From Mesostigma viride (lineage: Eukaryota; Streptophyta; Mesostigmatophyceae; Mesostigmatales; Mesostigmataceae), in contig RPFO01002307.1 of the NCBI GenBank assembly GCA_009746045.1, positions 10,001 to 64,230 on the forward strand: 54,230 nucleotides of DNA. The letters run 5' to 3'. The translations under genes were made by a program, and so were the position numbers. Shown one piece after another: positions 28,374 to 38,343 of the stretch. The notes under the pieces are model-generated. The model ran no database searches and was not told the origin of the DNA. It saw only the letters and a list, made by a program, of their open reading frames with translations. Every line of letters begins with the position of its first letter. The first letter of the stretch is position 1.

Positions 28374-28758
28374 ACTTGAGCTAGACTTGTCGGAATTACC
28401 TGTGTTAAGGGTGGCTGCCACGACGTGATGCAAAGGGAGGGGCAGGGGGACGATGGGGAAGGTAGTAGTGATGATGAGAATGATGTTGATGATATTCCTT
28501 GCCTTGCATGTGCGTCCCCGGATGAAATTGACGGTGTCCCTTTCCTGCTGTGCAGCACATTCGGGTGCAAGGGAGGACTGCATGGGTGCTGCGCTGACCC
28601 CCGTTGACTAAGGAGCCCAAGGGGGATTGGTTTTGCCCTGCCTGCCTTGTGCAGGATGCTAACAAGGGCTGATATAGTGACATTTTCTGTTTTAGCGGGC
28701 ATTTTTCTGAAAACACGTCTGACGCAATAACTTGAGCTAGACTTGTCGGAATGACCTG
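28374..28758 (+). repeat. 29-bp direct repeats flanking the PHD segment
   Basis: ACTTGAGCTAGACTTGTCGG followed by AAT(T/G)ACCTG occurs at 28374-28402 and 28730-28758 with one mismatch. The repeat spacing is 356 bp and encloses the whole zinc-finger segment. Confidence 0.8.
28425..28672 (+). pseudogene. PHD zinc-finger segment, frameshifted
   Basis: An acidic lead (DDENDVDDIP) is followed by the zinc ligands in order: C-x2-C in PCLACASPDEIDGV, C-x4-C in LLCSTFGC, His-x2-Cys in GGLHGCC. In another frame, after a stop at 28606-28608, C-x2-C occurs in GDWFCPACLVQDANKG and stop. C4-H-C3 with Trp two residues before the last pair is the PHD finger pattern, a reader of histone H3 tails. One base is lost or gained around 28605-28615. 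The segment is flanked by 29-bp direct repeats at 28374-28402 and 28730-28758. It may be an exon of a transposon-borne or host chromatin protein. Confidence 0.65.
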
Positions 28759-29359
28759 GGACTTGGAACACTGCTGTCCCCCTGTTAGCCGGAATTTTTG
28801 TTGATTTTGTGGCCTTATCGGAAGTGTTTATGATATGTTTATTCCCAATGTCCGGTAAAAAATGACCTGTTTTGCGGGAAAATTAATAACTGTTCAAGGT
28901 TTTGCCATTTCCATGATGTAAATAGCTCAGCAAGCTACAAACTCAGGGAACTATATGGCCTTGATTTTTGGTAGCCAACAAATAAGTGCATTTGCTGGGG
29001 CATACCCAGCCCTAATTAGCGTCTTTTGCTATTTATAGCGCATTATTGGCGTATATATGGGGGTAGTACCCCCAACAAGTGCATGGACAACTCACTAGAG
29101 ATGTTATTTAGTGCCCCCAATCATAATTCAGCATAGTGCAAATGAATTTCAAGTGATATTAGCATATGTCAGATTTTTTGGTTTTTGGGGTGCCACCTCC
29201 CCTTAATTTGCTGTGTGGGAAAGGAGACTGTGAATATCGGGGTAGCCAATAAAAGGAATTTGCTTAATATTTACTGAGGATCCTTGCGCTTACATATCAC
29301 AGACAGCCGTACGCCAGCCCTTCTTGTTATGGGTAATGTTAAGATCGAGGTAATTGCAA
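28759..29359. other. AT-rich stretch without a recognisable gene
   Basis: No frame of interest and no repeat shared elsewhere in the window was found. It leads directly into the Penelope-type RT fragment. Confidence 0.4.
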
Positions 29360-29710
29360 CTAGTATCCTCCGACGTGAGCTGTTAATGTGAGGGACGCTT
29401 GCGGGTAGATGCCAGGCAGATAAGCTGTGATATACAAATGGGTTGCGAAATCAGGGTTGTCGAAAGCAATGACATCATCAATGTATCGACATGTGTGGAT
29501 AAAACGCCTGATGAGAACATCATCATTTGAGGCCATGAGATTCTCCATGAATGCAAGCTCATAAGTGTATAGATAGAGGTTTGCAAGGAGCCCGGCATGC
29601 ACAGTTAGTGCCCATATGTATAGGGATGCCGATAGCTTGTTGGTATACATTGCCCGCAAAACAAATGAAGGTGTTATCAACAAGATAGGAGATCCAATCA
29701 ACAAGGTCAG
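29360..29710 (-). pseudogene. Penelope-like reverse transcriptase fragment
   Basis: On the minus strand one frame reads YLVDNTFICFAGNVYQQAIG then IPIHMGTNCA. After a frameshift another reads LLANLYLYTYELAFMENLMA and FIHTCRYIDDVIAFDNPDF. The succession VYQQ-GIPMGTNCAPLLADLYLY-YE-- F and RYIDD is a widely dispersed RT signature that I associate with Penelope-like elements; class assignment is from memory. Only about 115 codons of the palm remain. The TGT of a 5' LTR begins at 29711, seven bases beyond the open frame, so an LTR element appears to have inserted in this gene. Confidence 0.65.
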
Positions 29711-30374
29711 TGTTGCGTGCCCGACCCTTGGAACGGGCGCAACAATGGAATAAATTATGTATTTTGGCTTGTTGTCATAGTCCGTAGGACTTTGGGACTC
29801 ATTTCGGGACTTAATTTGGGAATTGTCCCTTGGTCAGGACTTTTGTATGGAACTATAGTTTGTGTGATTCGGACGAGTTATTTTGGGCCTAGGTTGATGT
29901 ATGCGATCTTCTAGGGGCCGGTGCAGTCGCGCCGCGCTGCGTACTTTATAGCTGAGATATTGTACTCATGCGTAGATTCTGTATAGGCGAGGGTCGATGT
30001 CGACCCGAGGATCCTGTGTGGACTGCAAGCTTGGGAAGGTCGGCGCCATGTCGGCGCCCCTTGCCAGCTTGGTGGCAGACCTAGGTGAAATTGGTCCGAG
30101 GACGAGAGTCTCGTCCTCTTGGTTTGATGAATGTAAAGTGCGATGACGCCTTCATATTAAACCTGGGGCAACTATCCATTTTTAATTGGTCTTGCTAGCC
30201 ATTATAAGTGTGTATTAATTAGCTTGGCATCAAGTCGCGGTGCCAGATATCTCACGACCCCAGTCGTGAAGCGCAATCTACGTTAGGCTACCTTGATTAT
30301 TCCTAATTCCGGCATCCACCTGGTCGATCTTTCGCTACGTAGCTCAGGTTAGGTGTCTGGGCTGGCACGTAACA
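29711..30374 (+). repeat. 5' LTR of the second Ty3-like element
   Basis: 664 bp with inverted tips TGTTGCGTGCC and GGCACGTAACA. It contains a strong hairpin GAGGACGAGA/TCTCGTCCTC (around 30101-30120) and a repeated GTCGGCGCC (30040-30060). No partner LTR was seen, so the borders rest on the tips and the adjacent primer-binding site. Confidence 0.6.
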
Positions 30375-30375
30375 C

Positions 30376-30388
30376 TGGTTATCGGAGG
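30376..30388 (+). promoter_or_regulatory. Primer-binding site of the second Ty3-like element
   Basis: TGGTTATCGGAGG, one base after the LTR end. It is nearly the same as the chromovirus site (TGGTATCGGAGG) with one extra T, so it probably uses an initiator methionine tRNA-type primer. Confidence 0.55.
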
Positions 30389-31154
30389 GAAAATGTGCTG
30401 GAGAGGTTAGCTAACTCTCGTGGAGAGGGTTAGTGAGGCCAATTAGGATACCAAGGCGGAGCTTGGTGTAGATAGAGGTTCCTGTATTCAAGGATTGCTG
30501 ACGAGTCGACGGCCAGCCCGTATAAAGGGATTCAATGGCGATTTAGACAGTGAGCGGCCAGTCAGGGATGCTCGGCGGGGCCAACCATGGTCCTGTGGTG
30601 AGGTGCTATCGACAGTAGCGGCCATTATACCCCAGTTTTCAACGACACCTAGTGGCGGCCAGAGCTCCGGCTTTCAACGACACCACCAGGTGGCGGCCAT
30701 TTCCGGGGTTCTCAGCGATAATATTAACGATGGTACGTCACTTAGTTAGATATCTTTATGAGCTATGCCTGCTGAGGGCTAGCTTACGCGCTCGCCTTCT
30801 CTCCGGGTCCGCACGCGTAGGGGGTTTACGTTAAATGTCGTGCTCTCTATAGGCGTTTCTATGTCGTTTGTGCCAATGGACGTCGCGGAGACGCCCATCG
30901 TTGTTTGACCTGCAACTGGTCTTGGGGTGGATACCGTCTGGCTGTTGCCGACTATGTTGACGGTGTTTACCTCTGTGAGCCCCGCGGAGGGGAGTAGCGT
31001 AATGTGCACTTGCTCGCGTAGAGCTCGTGCGTGTGCTGTGATAGACTCTGTCCTTCTTCCTCGTTGCGTTATGTGGTAACGTCACTGCACTTAGAGGTAT
31101 TCCTGGGATCCCCTTTTCTCCTTCTTGCAAGCTTCTGCTAGCCTAATATGCAAT

Positions 31155-31523
31155 ATGTCTTTGAAAGGAAAGCGAAGAATAAACAAGGGTGGACAATCTG
31201 GGTTTCCTTACTATGCAGTGGCCCATGACGGGGGGGAGGGTAGACCAGCCATATTTTATTATAGTTGGAAGACATGTGAGGAACATATTAAAGATAAGAT
31301 ACTGTCTAAGAGCTCTAATGCTAAGTGGAAAGGGTTTGATAACATAATAGATGCAGATAGGTTTATTAGGGAGCATATGCCATTGCCTGAGGGTCTGCAC
31401 ACCACTCGTGAATGCTCTAAGCCACCCACGCACAGCAAGGGATCGAGACAGCAGTCAGGAGGTGCGGACAGCAGTTACGGTTACCTTCTCCCAGCTGACC
31501 ATTGGCTCTATAGCAGACAATAG
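31155..31523 (+). CDS. RNase H1 N-terminal (hybrid-binding/viroplasmin-like) domain ORF
   Basis: ATG at 31155 (M-S-L-K-G-K-R-R), about 122 residues, uninterrupted. Residues 15-75 read GFPYYAVAHDGG … AIFYYSWKTCEEHIKDK … NAKWKGFDNIIDADRFIREH. This matches the RNase H1 N-terminal hybrid-binding domain (Caulimo_VI fold: YAV--G---GIY-SW--C---V-G---A-YK-F----EA--F), which binds RNA:DNA hybrids. The C-terminal 45 residues are Ser/Gly-rich and probably disordered. It lies between the 5' LTR and gag of a Ty3-like element, an unusual position, and has no catalytic RNase H domain. It could aid reverse transcription or be a captured host segment. Confidence 0.7.
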   Translation: MSLKGKRRINKGGQSGFPYYAVAHDGGEGRPAIFYYSWKTCEEHIKDKILSKSSNAKWKGFDNIIDADRFIREHMPLPEGLHTTRECSKPPTHSKGSRQQSGGADSSYGYLLPADHWLYSRQ

Positions 31524-31818
31524 AGGGGATTACTATTAGGGAACATAGTACTAGTACCTAGGTCCTATCTAGATATCTATAGTACGTGGTTACTCTCCCT
31601 CTCTCTCTTTCTTTCTGGGGAGGTGTTGCCTGCAGTGTAAGGTATCGGTACGAGCACCATGCCAACACGGAAAGCCACCAAAGAGACAGAAGAAGGGAAC
31701 AGAGCAAGAGTTAATCAGAGAACAGAGAGATAGAACAGGTATAGACAACCCAGAGCAAGGTATACAGGAGGTAGAGGTACCACAGCACGTCCAAGTAGGG
31801 ACAGATAGAGGAGAGGTC

Positions 31819-32421
31819 ATGGAGAGACCTGCGGAAGGCTCCCCACGATCCAGAGACCAGGACCACAGAGACTCATCAGATGAGGACAATCTAGACTCCA
31901 GATTGGAACAAGGGGGAGACGGTCGCGACCGGGAGATGCTCCGGGGGGGTTTCCAGCAGCAGCAACTGCAGCAGCCGCAGCAGCTACAGCAGCAGCAGCC
32001 ACGGCAGCAGCAGCAGCACCCGCAGCAGCAGCAGCAGCTACAGCAGCAGCAACAACCCCAGTCGAGGTCACAGTCGAGGCCACAGTTGCGGCCGCGGTAC
32101 CCTGAGCAGCCCGGGCACGAGGATGAAGACACGCTGCACTACCGTTATCGGCAGCCAGCCACGGAGCGACCATCGCATCCCTGGGCAGGGCGAGGTCGCC
32201 CCCTGGGACCTCCGCCGGCCCCAATGCACCGGGGCAGACGTAGAGCGTCCTTTGGCAGTACTTCCCTGTTACCCACGGTGTTGTGGAACTCGGATGATGA
32301 CGGGGAGAACACTGGGGCAGATGGCGAATTCGGCGACTTGGAAGTGGCCGTGGATGATAACGAGGAACCAGCGGCACAGAGCCAGCCCTTCGGAGCTCAT
32401 AGGCCACGGGCCCGGCTATAG
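31819..32421 (+). pseudogene. Gln-rich gag N-terminal region
   Basis: ATG at 31819, 200 codons. An acidic/charged start (SRDQDHRDSSDEDNLDSRLE) is followed by a polyglutamine tract encoded by CAG repeats (about 31955-32060), then an Arg/Pro-rich region and an acidic end. Low-complexity N-termini of this kind occur in gag proteins. It is in the same frame as the capsid-like segment at 32584 but separated from it by several stops. Confidence 0.5.
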
Positions 32422-32583
32422 GGGATGACAGAAGCGCTACCGCACACGACGAGGAGACCCAGACACCCGTCCAGCGACCTGTCCCCCAACCGCATGCAGC
32501 GCCCACGGGCGAATGACAGCAGCATTGTCCACTCGCCTGCCGTGCTGTCGTCAGCAACCTGAATTTCAGCAGGGTGGCTTTGA

Positions 32584-33231
32584 ATGACCCGGGGTACGAA
32601 CACCCATCGTCTGTTACTACAGGTGCGGCGGACGCACGGCAAGCCGGCCAGATCCGGATCTCTTCCCCGGTCGCAGCCCCCAGCCTTCGGATCCATTGCA
32701 TATCGTGAGGTCGGTGGACCCAAGCCTAATACGGTGAAGGCCCCACCGATGCCTACTTTCAAGAACGTTCCCAAGCTGCACGCGGACATGAAACCACGGG
32801 AGCTTGACGAATGGGGACGCATGTGGCAACAACAGTATACCGTCTGGTGTAACCACCACAGTTGGGAACTGGCCACCTGCGATCTCATCCCGCATGTCGT
32901 CAACACCTGCATGGACCCCTCGGTGGTGAGCATCCTGAATTGTGAGAGCATCGCATCCCAATCGTACCCGCAAACCGTGGAGGAGCTGATGGACCGGGTG
33001 CGCCGCAAGCTGGTGCCCCCAGATGCTGTAATCCACGAGCGACTCGCATTCGGCAAGCTGCGACAGGGATCCACCCCGTACCGCGAGTTTCTATCCAAGT
33101 TTGAGTCCAGCGCTGCATACCTGACCGACATGACATGGTATGAGTACAAGATCCGATTCATCGAGGCCCTCAGCCCCGAGCTGCAGGACGAGGTACTGAA
33201 GCACTATGTACGCGGAGGTCCCCTTGGATGA
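32584..33231 (+). pseudogene. Capsid-like gag segment
   Basis: A 215-codon frame. The core reads MPTFKNVPKLHADMKPRELD, EELMDRVRRKLVPPDAVIHE, KLRQGSTPYREFLSKFESSA and YEYKIRFIEALSPELQDEVL. The pattern (long helical repeats, 'Q----SP--EFL--FE', 'F--AL-PE---') is that of a retrotransposon capsid domain. It is lost by frameshift just before the zinc-knuckle frame, which overlaps its end. Confidence 0.75.
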
Positions 33232-33721
33232 GTGGGATATCCTGAATGTCCAGCGTTATCTTCTGCAGGTGGCCGACGTCGTTGCTTGCGGGCGCGCACC
33301 ATCGGTACGTCGTTTCTTCATATCAGGGCCCCCGCGGCGGGCGAATCAGCTGTATCCCACGGAGCACGACGGCGAGGAGAACGATGACTCCCCCGATGAC
33401 CTGGAGGATGGGAACGCTGACCACGGCCTCAACGCCATCGACGCGAGTAAAGCCCGTTGCTTCATGTGCACTGAGGTGGGTCACCTCAAGCGCGACTGCC
33501 CCAAACTCCGTAGCAGGCACGCTGGACGTGGCACGGGGGAGACCGAGCCCAGGTTTTCAGGCCCGGCGTTCGGCAGTCGCCCGGACTCCTCCGGCCCAAG
33601 GGACAAGCCCCGCAACGCGGACGAGCGGGCGCCAGCAGGCCCGGCAGTTCCCGACTCAGCACCAGCAGCCGCGGCCGCCAGCGATGAGTTCTACCAAGGG
33701 CGTGCTGCGCGCGGTCAATGA
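33206..33721 (+). pseudogene. Nucleocapsid zinc-knuckle segment of the second Ty3-like element
   Basis: An acidic region (EHDGEENDDSPDDLEDGNAD) is followed by one CCHC knuckle CFMCTEVGHLKRDC and a Pro/Arg/Ala-rich tail. It binds element RNA. The start is one frame away from the capsid segment, so it is the continuation of a broken gag. Confidence 0.82.
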
Positions 33722-33946
33722 GATCGAGGCTCACCGACTAGCCTCCGGACAGCGTGCGACCTTTGAGTCACCAGCAGTGGCCGGTTACGAGTTAATTGCC
33801 GCTGGGAGTAGTACTAGCCTTACCCGTGGGGATAGGCCCCAGGGTAGATAGATAGACCAGCTAGCCACACCGATGCGGAGTCGGACAGAACTATTAGAGG
33901 TAGACGTCAATCACGTCGCTTCCGGATCAGACACGGCCAACCAACC

Positions 33947-34270
33947 GTCATGGATGTCAAGTTTTTGGTCGACACAGGCGCTTCCACGTCCTTCATCAAC
34001 GCGGCACTGGTGCGCCGGCTGGGCCTGACGCCCAGCCCCCACACCGGACGGCCGTGCATCTGACCCACTCGGATGGTCGCCAACACCAATCGCCCGGTCT
34101 GGCAGATATCAAAGGTGTGCTGCAAGGCACCCCGCGGTCGACCTGGCTGCGACCATCGCACCGCTGGGCGCAGCGGACATCATCATCGGGCTCGACTGGT
34201 TGGACGCGCAGGATGTGGACATTCGCGTGCGCCGGCGGGTAGTTTGGTTTCCCGATGGTTCCTTTTGGTG
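33947..34270 (+). pseudogene. Retropepsin of the second Ty3-like element, frameshifted
   Basis: VKFLVDTGASTSFINAALVR (catalytic DTG at 33971-33979) is followed by a stop near 34062. Other frames then give APLGAADIIIGLDWLDAQDV (34160-34212) and a VVWFPDG-like strand. DTGAS … IIGLDWL is the standard aspartic protease of Ty3/gypsy elements. Catalytic residues are intact but the gene is split. Confidence 0.8.
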
Positions 34271-34300
34271 CCCTGACAGCGAGTATAGGGCACTTAGCAT

Positions 34301-35769
34301 TATACACACGAGCGCCCGCGGCGGACGGGCCTCGTCCAGCATCCTGGATCCTTATGAGCAGCAAGACGCTGGCACGCCAGCTTCAGAAGGGCAAGGAATA
34401 CACGATGTACCGCACCCCCTGACTCCTTGGCAGTATACTGTTTATTATTATAATTGGACGATCGCGCGGACGCGTCGTCCCCGAGGGAAGGGGAGGGGTC
34501 GCAGGGCGTATGAAACCAGATGGCTACTAATAGTACCACATACTTCTTACTATATGACCTACCTTTTCTATTCTAAGTACTTGTACTGGTCCACTACACT
34601 TCTTTATTATACCATACTCTTCATAATTATACCCTAGCTCCTGTATGATCGGCACGATTCGGCTTTGGATCGAGCCGGCCATCTATGTAGGAATCCACCG
34701 CAGCCGCGCGTGGATCCGACGACCCTTCTACTGCCATGCCAGGGATCGATGCGCCAGCATGCGGATATTATATATTTTCTATATTCTATATTTTCTATAT
34801 TCTCTATTGTTAAAATAAAAAATTCAGCTGGAATATCGGAGTAAAGTTGCGGTCTTCTTGAAGACCTTTACACTTACACAGTAAACACAAAACGTACACG
34901 ACACAAAACAGTGACCGACAAGTGAGGACGGAGGAGGTGTTGATTGCATGAACGGTACTTGGAATTAGAAAGTTAGTTTACTTTTATACTAAACGGAAGA
35001 TTCTGTAGATTCCGTGTCCGAATTCAGAGTTAACCTACGAGCTCCAGATGTCAACACACAAAGTACTATGTACAGTTAGCATTTTGGGCAACCAATATGC
35101 TAAGTGGATGCAGTTTGGAAAGACCTTTCCAACGCCGTGCTGACCGCCTGAAACAGACAAGGGACGAGAAAGATATGAGGTCCCGAAGTCCTAGCCGTCC
35201 GTGGCCGACTAGGGTACAGTCCTCTGGTATAGTGGACAGGACACGTGGCAGGCCGTGCCTGCACAGGCTTAGCCTGACTATCACGTGACTGTGGTCCACG
35301 TAGACCAGAGGAGCAGCAGCCTGTGACTGGTGGACTACAGGAACTGGCACAGGTCTGCAAGGATACTAGGCCTTGCAGGCTTGTGACAGGTCCTGTACTT
35401 CCTAGGTTGCAGAGTCTAGGCAAATCCAGTTCGTCCTGGCTCTGCACTGATGCCAGTGGACGTTGAGGATTTGCTTGCCTGCCTGCACGTGCCTCGTCAC
35501 GCCGATGGGAACGAGGAACAACGCAAAGGATATAGCTTGGTCATGGGGGATGACCAGCTATCTTGGCAAGCACGAACCGAGGCTCCCACATTGGACGTGG
35601 AACGCTCACCGTGGTCGTGGCTTGGTGCACGGGTTAAAAGGTTGCTGCCTTGCAACTTTGGCTCATCCCGTTGTGTGCGTGAGAGACCAGGAACTCACAG
35701 TTCTGGCTGCTCGCTAACTCGTACTATTGCATTTCTGTTTGCAAGGTTTCATGTCGGCCGAGGCTCGGG
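34301..35769. other. Unassigned sequence between two LTR elements
   Basis: The first part (to about 34640) is probably more of the truncated Ty3-like element. 34760-34830 is an AT-rich run (TATTTTCTATATTCTATATT). 35040-35450 shows short internal inverted and direct repeats (CAGGCCTTGCAGGC-type) without coding signal. It could hold the 5' LTR of the Copia-like element, but no partner LTR exists in the window to prove it. Confidence 0.35.
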
Positions 35770-36891
35770 TTGAGACACCTGAGTCATCTCCCAGGCGCGA
35801 AGCAGCTCCAGAGTTGCCGGCGCGCGAAAACGCATTCTACCCCTATATCATCATCCAACGCTTCTACATTTGTGCAAGCGGCCTACGTTGCGAGGGGCCT
35901 TGCGGAAGGAGGTTGGGTCGCTGTGTTCGGTAACGCAGCAGGGCCGTCGGCAAACGACCCTGTGGTGATGAGGATTCGGGCGACGACGTCGCCAGGGGAA
36001 ACAGGGCGGGTCTGCACGGAGCGCCTCGTCGCCATTCGCGACGAAATTGCTTCGTTGATCTACAGTTTAGAAGTTGCGTACCAGGGCGGGCACGTAACCA
36101 TCCAGGCGCTGGACTTAGCGCGAGACGCTGGGCCAACTGGTGGCCATCTGTTTAGGTGGAACCAGATTGTATAATCACTGGGTGGCGACAAGCTCGCTGG
36201 GGGAGGGGACCGACGCGTCACACATCATACGGGACGCGCAGACGCGCGAGGCCGATAGCCCGTGGGATTCGGCCGAGGTGGTGGCTCAAACGTGTGAGCA
36301 CCTGGTCAACATTCTGATCCAAGAGGCGCGTGGTCACGCCGATCACTGGGTGATCACTACACGTCCGCCGGGCATTTGGTCGACCTTGGACACCCGAGGT
36401 TGCAGAGCAGGCCAGGGGCGACTGGGCCAACGGTGACAGTCATCACCGGTCGGGACGTCACCGACGAGGATTTCCACGATCAGTTCGTGGACCGACCAAC
36501 GGGCATCATAGCCCGGTCGTCACAGCAGATTGACGAGGGTGACGGCACAAACGAGGATACTCAGCTCGGCGTAGGGCAGAGTTACACATACCGTTTGAGC
36601 CGGAACACGATTTCGCTGAGATTGGTCGGGGGTCACGGAACGACGGCGAGGGGTGGTAGCCGGTGGGTCAGAAATCTTCAGTGGTATCGCCGTGGCAGTG
36701 CGCCTAGACTGCCGGTAGAGCAGACAGCAGCCGGGAGGCCGGTGAGCCGTGTGCTAGGTCCTTACAACGCGGAGGAGGTCCGCTCAGTTCCACGCGTGGG
36801 GACACCGGTGGCACGCACAGCGCAGGAGCGTGAGGAGGAGGCAGTAGCTGGAGAGCAGCCAGCGGCTTCTTCAGGCAGCACCAGCGCTTGA
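35770..36891 (+). pseudogene. Unrecognised ORF series just upstream of the Copia-like gag
   Basis: Three overlapping frames appear to form one protein. 35770-36174 contains YVARGLAEGGWVAVFGNAAG and RVCTERLVAIRDEIASLIYS. 36140-36436 contains NHWVATSSLGEGTDASHIIR and VAQTCEHLVNILIQEARGHA. 36376-36891 contains GPTVTVITGRDVTDEDFHDQ and SYTYRLSRNTISLRLVGGHG. The frame changes by +1 then back by -1. The composition looks like a folded protein, but I know no family. Being directly upstream of gag it could be an extra ORF of the Copia-like element or an older gene into which it inserted. The shifts may instead be introns. Confidence 0.4.
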
Positions 36892-36918
36892 GCCTGTTTT
36901 CCTTGTCTATCGCCTGTT

Positions 36919-38295
36919 TTGTTTTGCCATCCCACTGTATATAATGCCTCGTGGCAAACCGGGAGACGGCGACAAGGGCGAGATGGAGGCACCGGCTGGG
37001 CAAGCCAGGAGCCTCGGCAAGACAAGGAGCAGCTGGTGGGGGAGGCGATCCCAGCCAGCGACGGCGATGGGGGAAAGAGACCAGGCAGCAAGAGACGGCA
37101 CGAAGACTCGGTGGAGGAGGCGCGCAAGGTGCGGGCGCGGGCATCTGATGCAATAACGGTGGCGAATGGGCAACCAGCCGTGGAGAAGCGTAAGAGGGAC
37201 ACCTCCGCTGACGGCAATGGTAAGAGGCCTCATGTGGATGTGCTCTCCCCTGTGCTTGCTGGCCCAAGTGGCGTTGTTGCTGTGACACCCACTGTGGTGG
37301 AGCCGGTGAAGGCGCTGCCAGGGTCGAGACCTCACATGAGTGCAGTCACTCTTATGAATGGACAAAAGCCTCTTAACCCACCACTAGCACAGGAAGCTCT
37401 AGACAAGTGGCTAGAGGACATGGAGCTGGTTGTGCTCTCCGTGGACCCCACTGTCAACCTAGTGCAAGTGTTTCACTCGTCCACGTGCAACAGGGACTCG
37501 TCAGAGCGTGTCAGGGAAAAGGCTAGGACTGGTGTCAAGGATAAGCTAACCTGGGCACAGTTCCTGGATGGGTTGAGGGAGGAGTTCTCTGACAAGGTTC
37601 TCAACCTCACCAACTACTATAAACATCAGTATGACACCTTTGAGATAGTGGGTCCTGTGGCAGAGGAATGGGCTAGGCTCAACCGTATCAGGGACAAGGG
37701 GGCCAAGTATGGCTTCCTGGTCACAGATAGGGCCTTGGCAGACTATTTCCTGGACCGTATGGGTTTGAGTGTGGATGGGAGGAACAGTGCCCGCATGTTT
37801 CTTAACCAGACTGATGGCTCCTTGCGTGCTCTGGAGCTTGTAATCCTCAGCATAAGGAAGCCAGATCCTGCCTGCAAAGCTATCCAGTCCCATGGCAGCA
37901 ATGCCACCTCCGCTGTGCAGGGCCAAGGTGATGTCCCCGGGTACCCAGCCCGTGATGGGGCAAGGCCCAACAAGCGTAAGCGCTTCAGGCGCCAGAGGCA
38001 GGGGGCTCAGGGTGGCAAGGGTGCAGGTTCCCAAGGAGGGGTTGGGAGCCAGCAAGCTGGTGGTCAGCAGGGTAAGGGTGGCCAAGGGCAAGGCAAGGGC
38101 CAAGCTCAAGGCAACCAGGGCAAGCAGGGTGGACAGTCTCAGGGAGGCCAGGGGAAGCCTGGCAAGGGTGGGGCTGGGTCTGGGAAGAAGGGTGGAGCAT
38201 GCTTTGTGTGTGGCAAGGAAGGTCACTGGCGTCGTGAGTGTCCTGACAGGAAGGCCAAGCCTGCTGGGGCAGGGGGCCAGTCTGGGCAGCAGTGA
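36919..38295 (+). CDS. Gag with CCHC zinc knuckle (Copia-like)
   Basis: An open frame of 458 codons. The first true ATG (36944, MPRGKPGDGDKGE) is in a neighbouring frame, and a G-run near 37035 probably lost or gained a base. Basic, disordered N-terminal region (KRPGSKRRHEDSVEEARKVR). Capsid-like core: EALDKWLEDMELVVLSVDPT, KDKLTWAQFLDGLREEFSDK, GPVAEEWARLNRIRDKG, RALADYFLDRMGLSVDGR. Then a Gly/Gln/Lys-rich linker of about 85 residues and one knuckle CFVCGKEGHWRREC. It packages element RNA. Confidence 0.85.
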   Translation: MFCHPTVYNASWQTGRRRQGRDGGTGWASQEPRQDKEQLVGEAIPASDGDGGKRPGSKRRHEDSVEEARKVRARASDAITVANGQPAVEKRKRDTSADGNGKRPHVDVLSPVLAGPSGVVAVTPTVVEPVKALPGSRPHMSAVTLMNGQKPLNPPLAQEALDKWLEDMELVVLSVDPTVNLVQVFHSSTCNRDSSERVREKARTGVKDKLTWAQFLDGLREEFSDKVLNLTNYYKHQYDTFEIVGPVAEEWARLNRIRDKGAKYGFLVTDRALADYFLDRMGLSVDGRNSARMFLNQTDGSLRALELVILSIRKPDPACKAIQSHGSNATSAVQGQGDVPGYPARDGARPNKRKRFRRQRQGAQGGKGAGSQGGVGSQQAGGQQGKGGQGQGKGQAQGNQGKQGGQSQGGQGKPGKGGAGSGKKGGACFVCGKEGHWRRECPDRKAKPAGAGGQSGQQ

Positions 38296-38343
38296 CTAGC
38301 TACATCATCCCCTGTAAATAGTCAATCACCCCTTGGGGAAGGT

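Larger units (their letters stand above)
29711..34300 (+). mobile_element. Second Ty3-like LTR element, 5' part only (LTR, HBD ORF, gag, protease)
   Basis: A 5' LTR with TGTTGCGTGCC…GGCACGTAACA ends is followed by a primer-binding site, a small RNase H1-type ORF, a Gln-rich gag, a capsid-like region, a CCHC knuckle and a retropepsin. No RT, RNase H, integrase or 3' LTR was found, so the element is truncated or a non-autonomous derivative. Frames are broken repeatedly. The right limit is approximate: coding resemblance ends near 34300. Confidence 0.7.

Noticed and set aside
31590-32701. Cys-rich and Ala-rich minus-strand ORFs opposite the Gln-rich gag
   Set aside because: They are antisense readings of CAG repeats (CTG/TGC codons) and carry no independent signal.
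33246-34637. ORFs of 145-201 codons in alternative frames of the second Ty3-like element
   Set aside because: They overlap the zinc-knuckle and protease frames, which carry the recognisable motifs.
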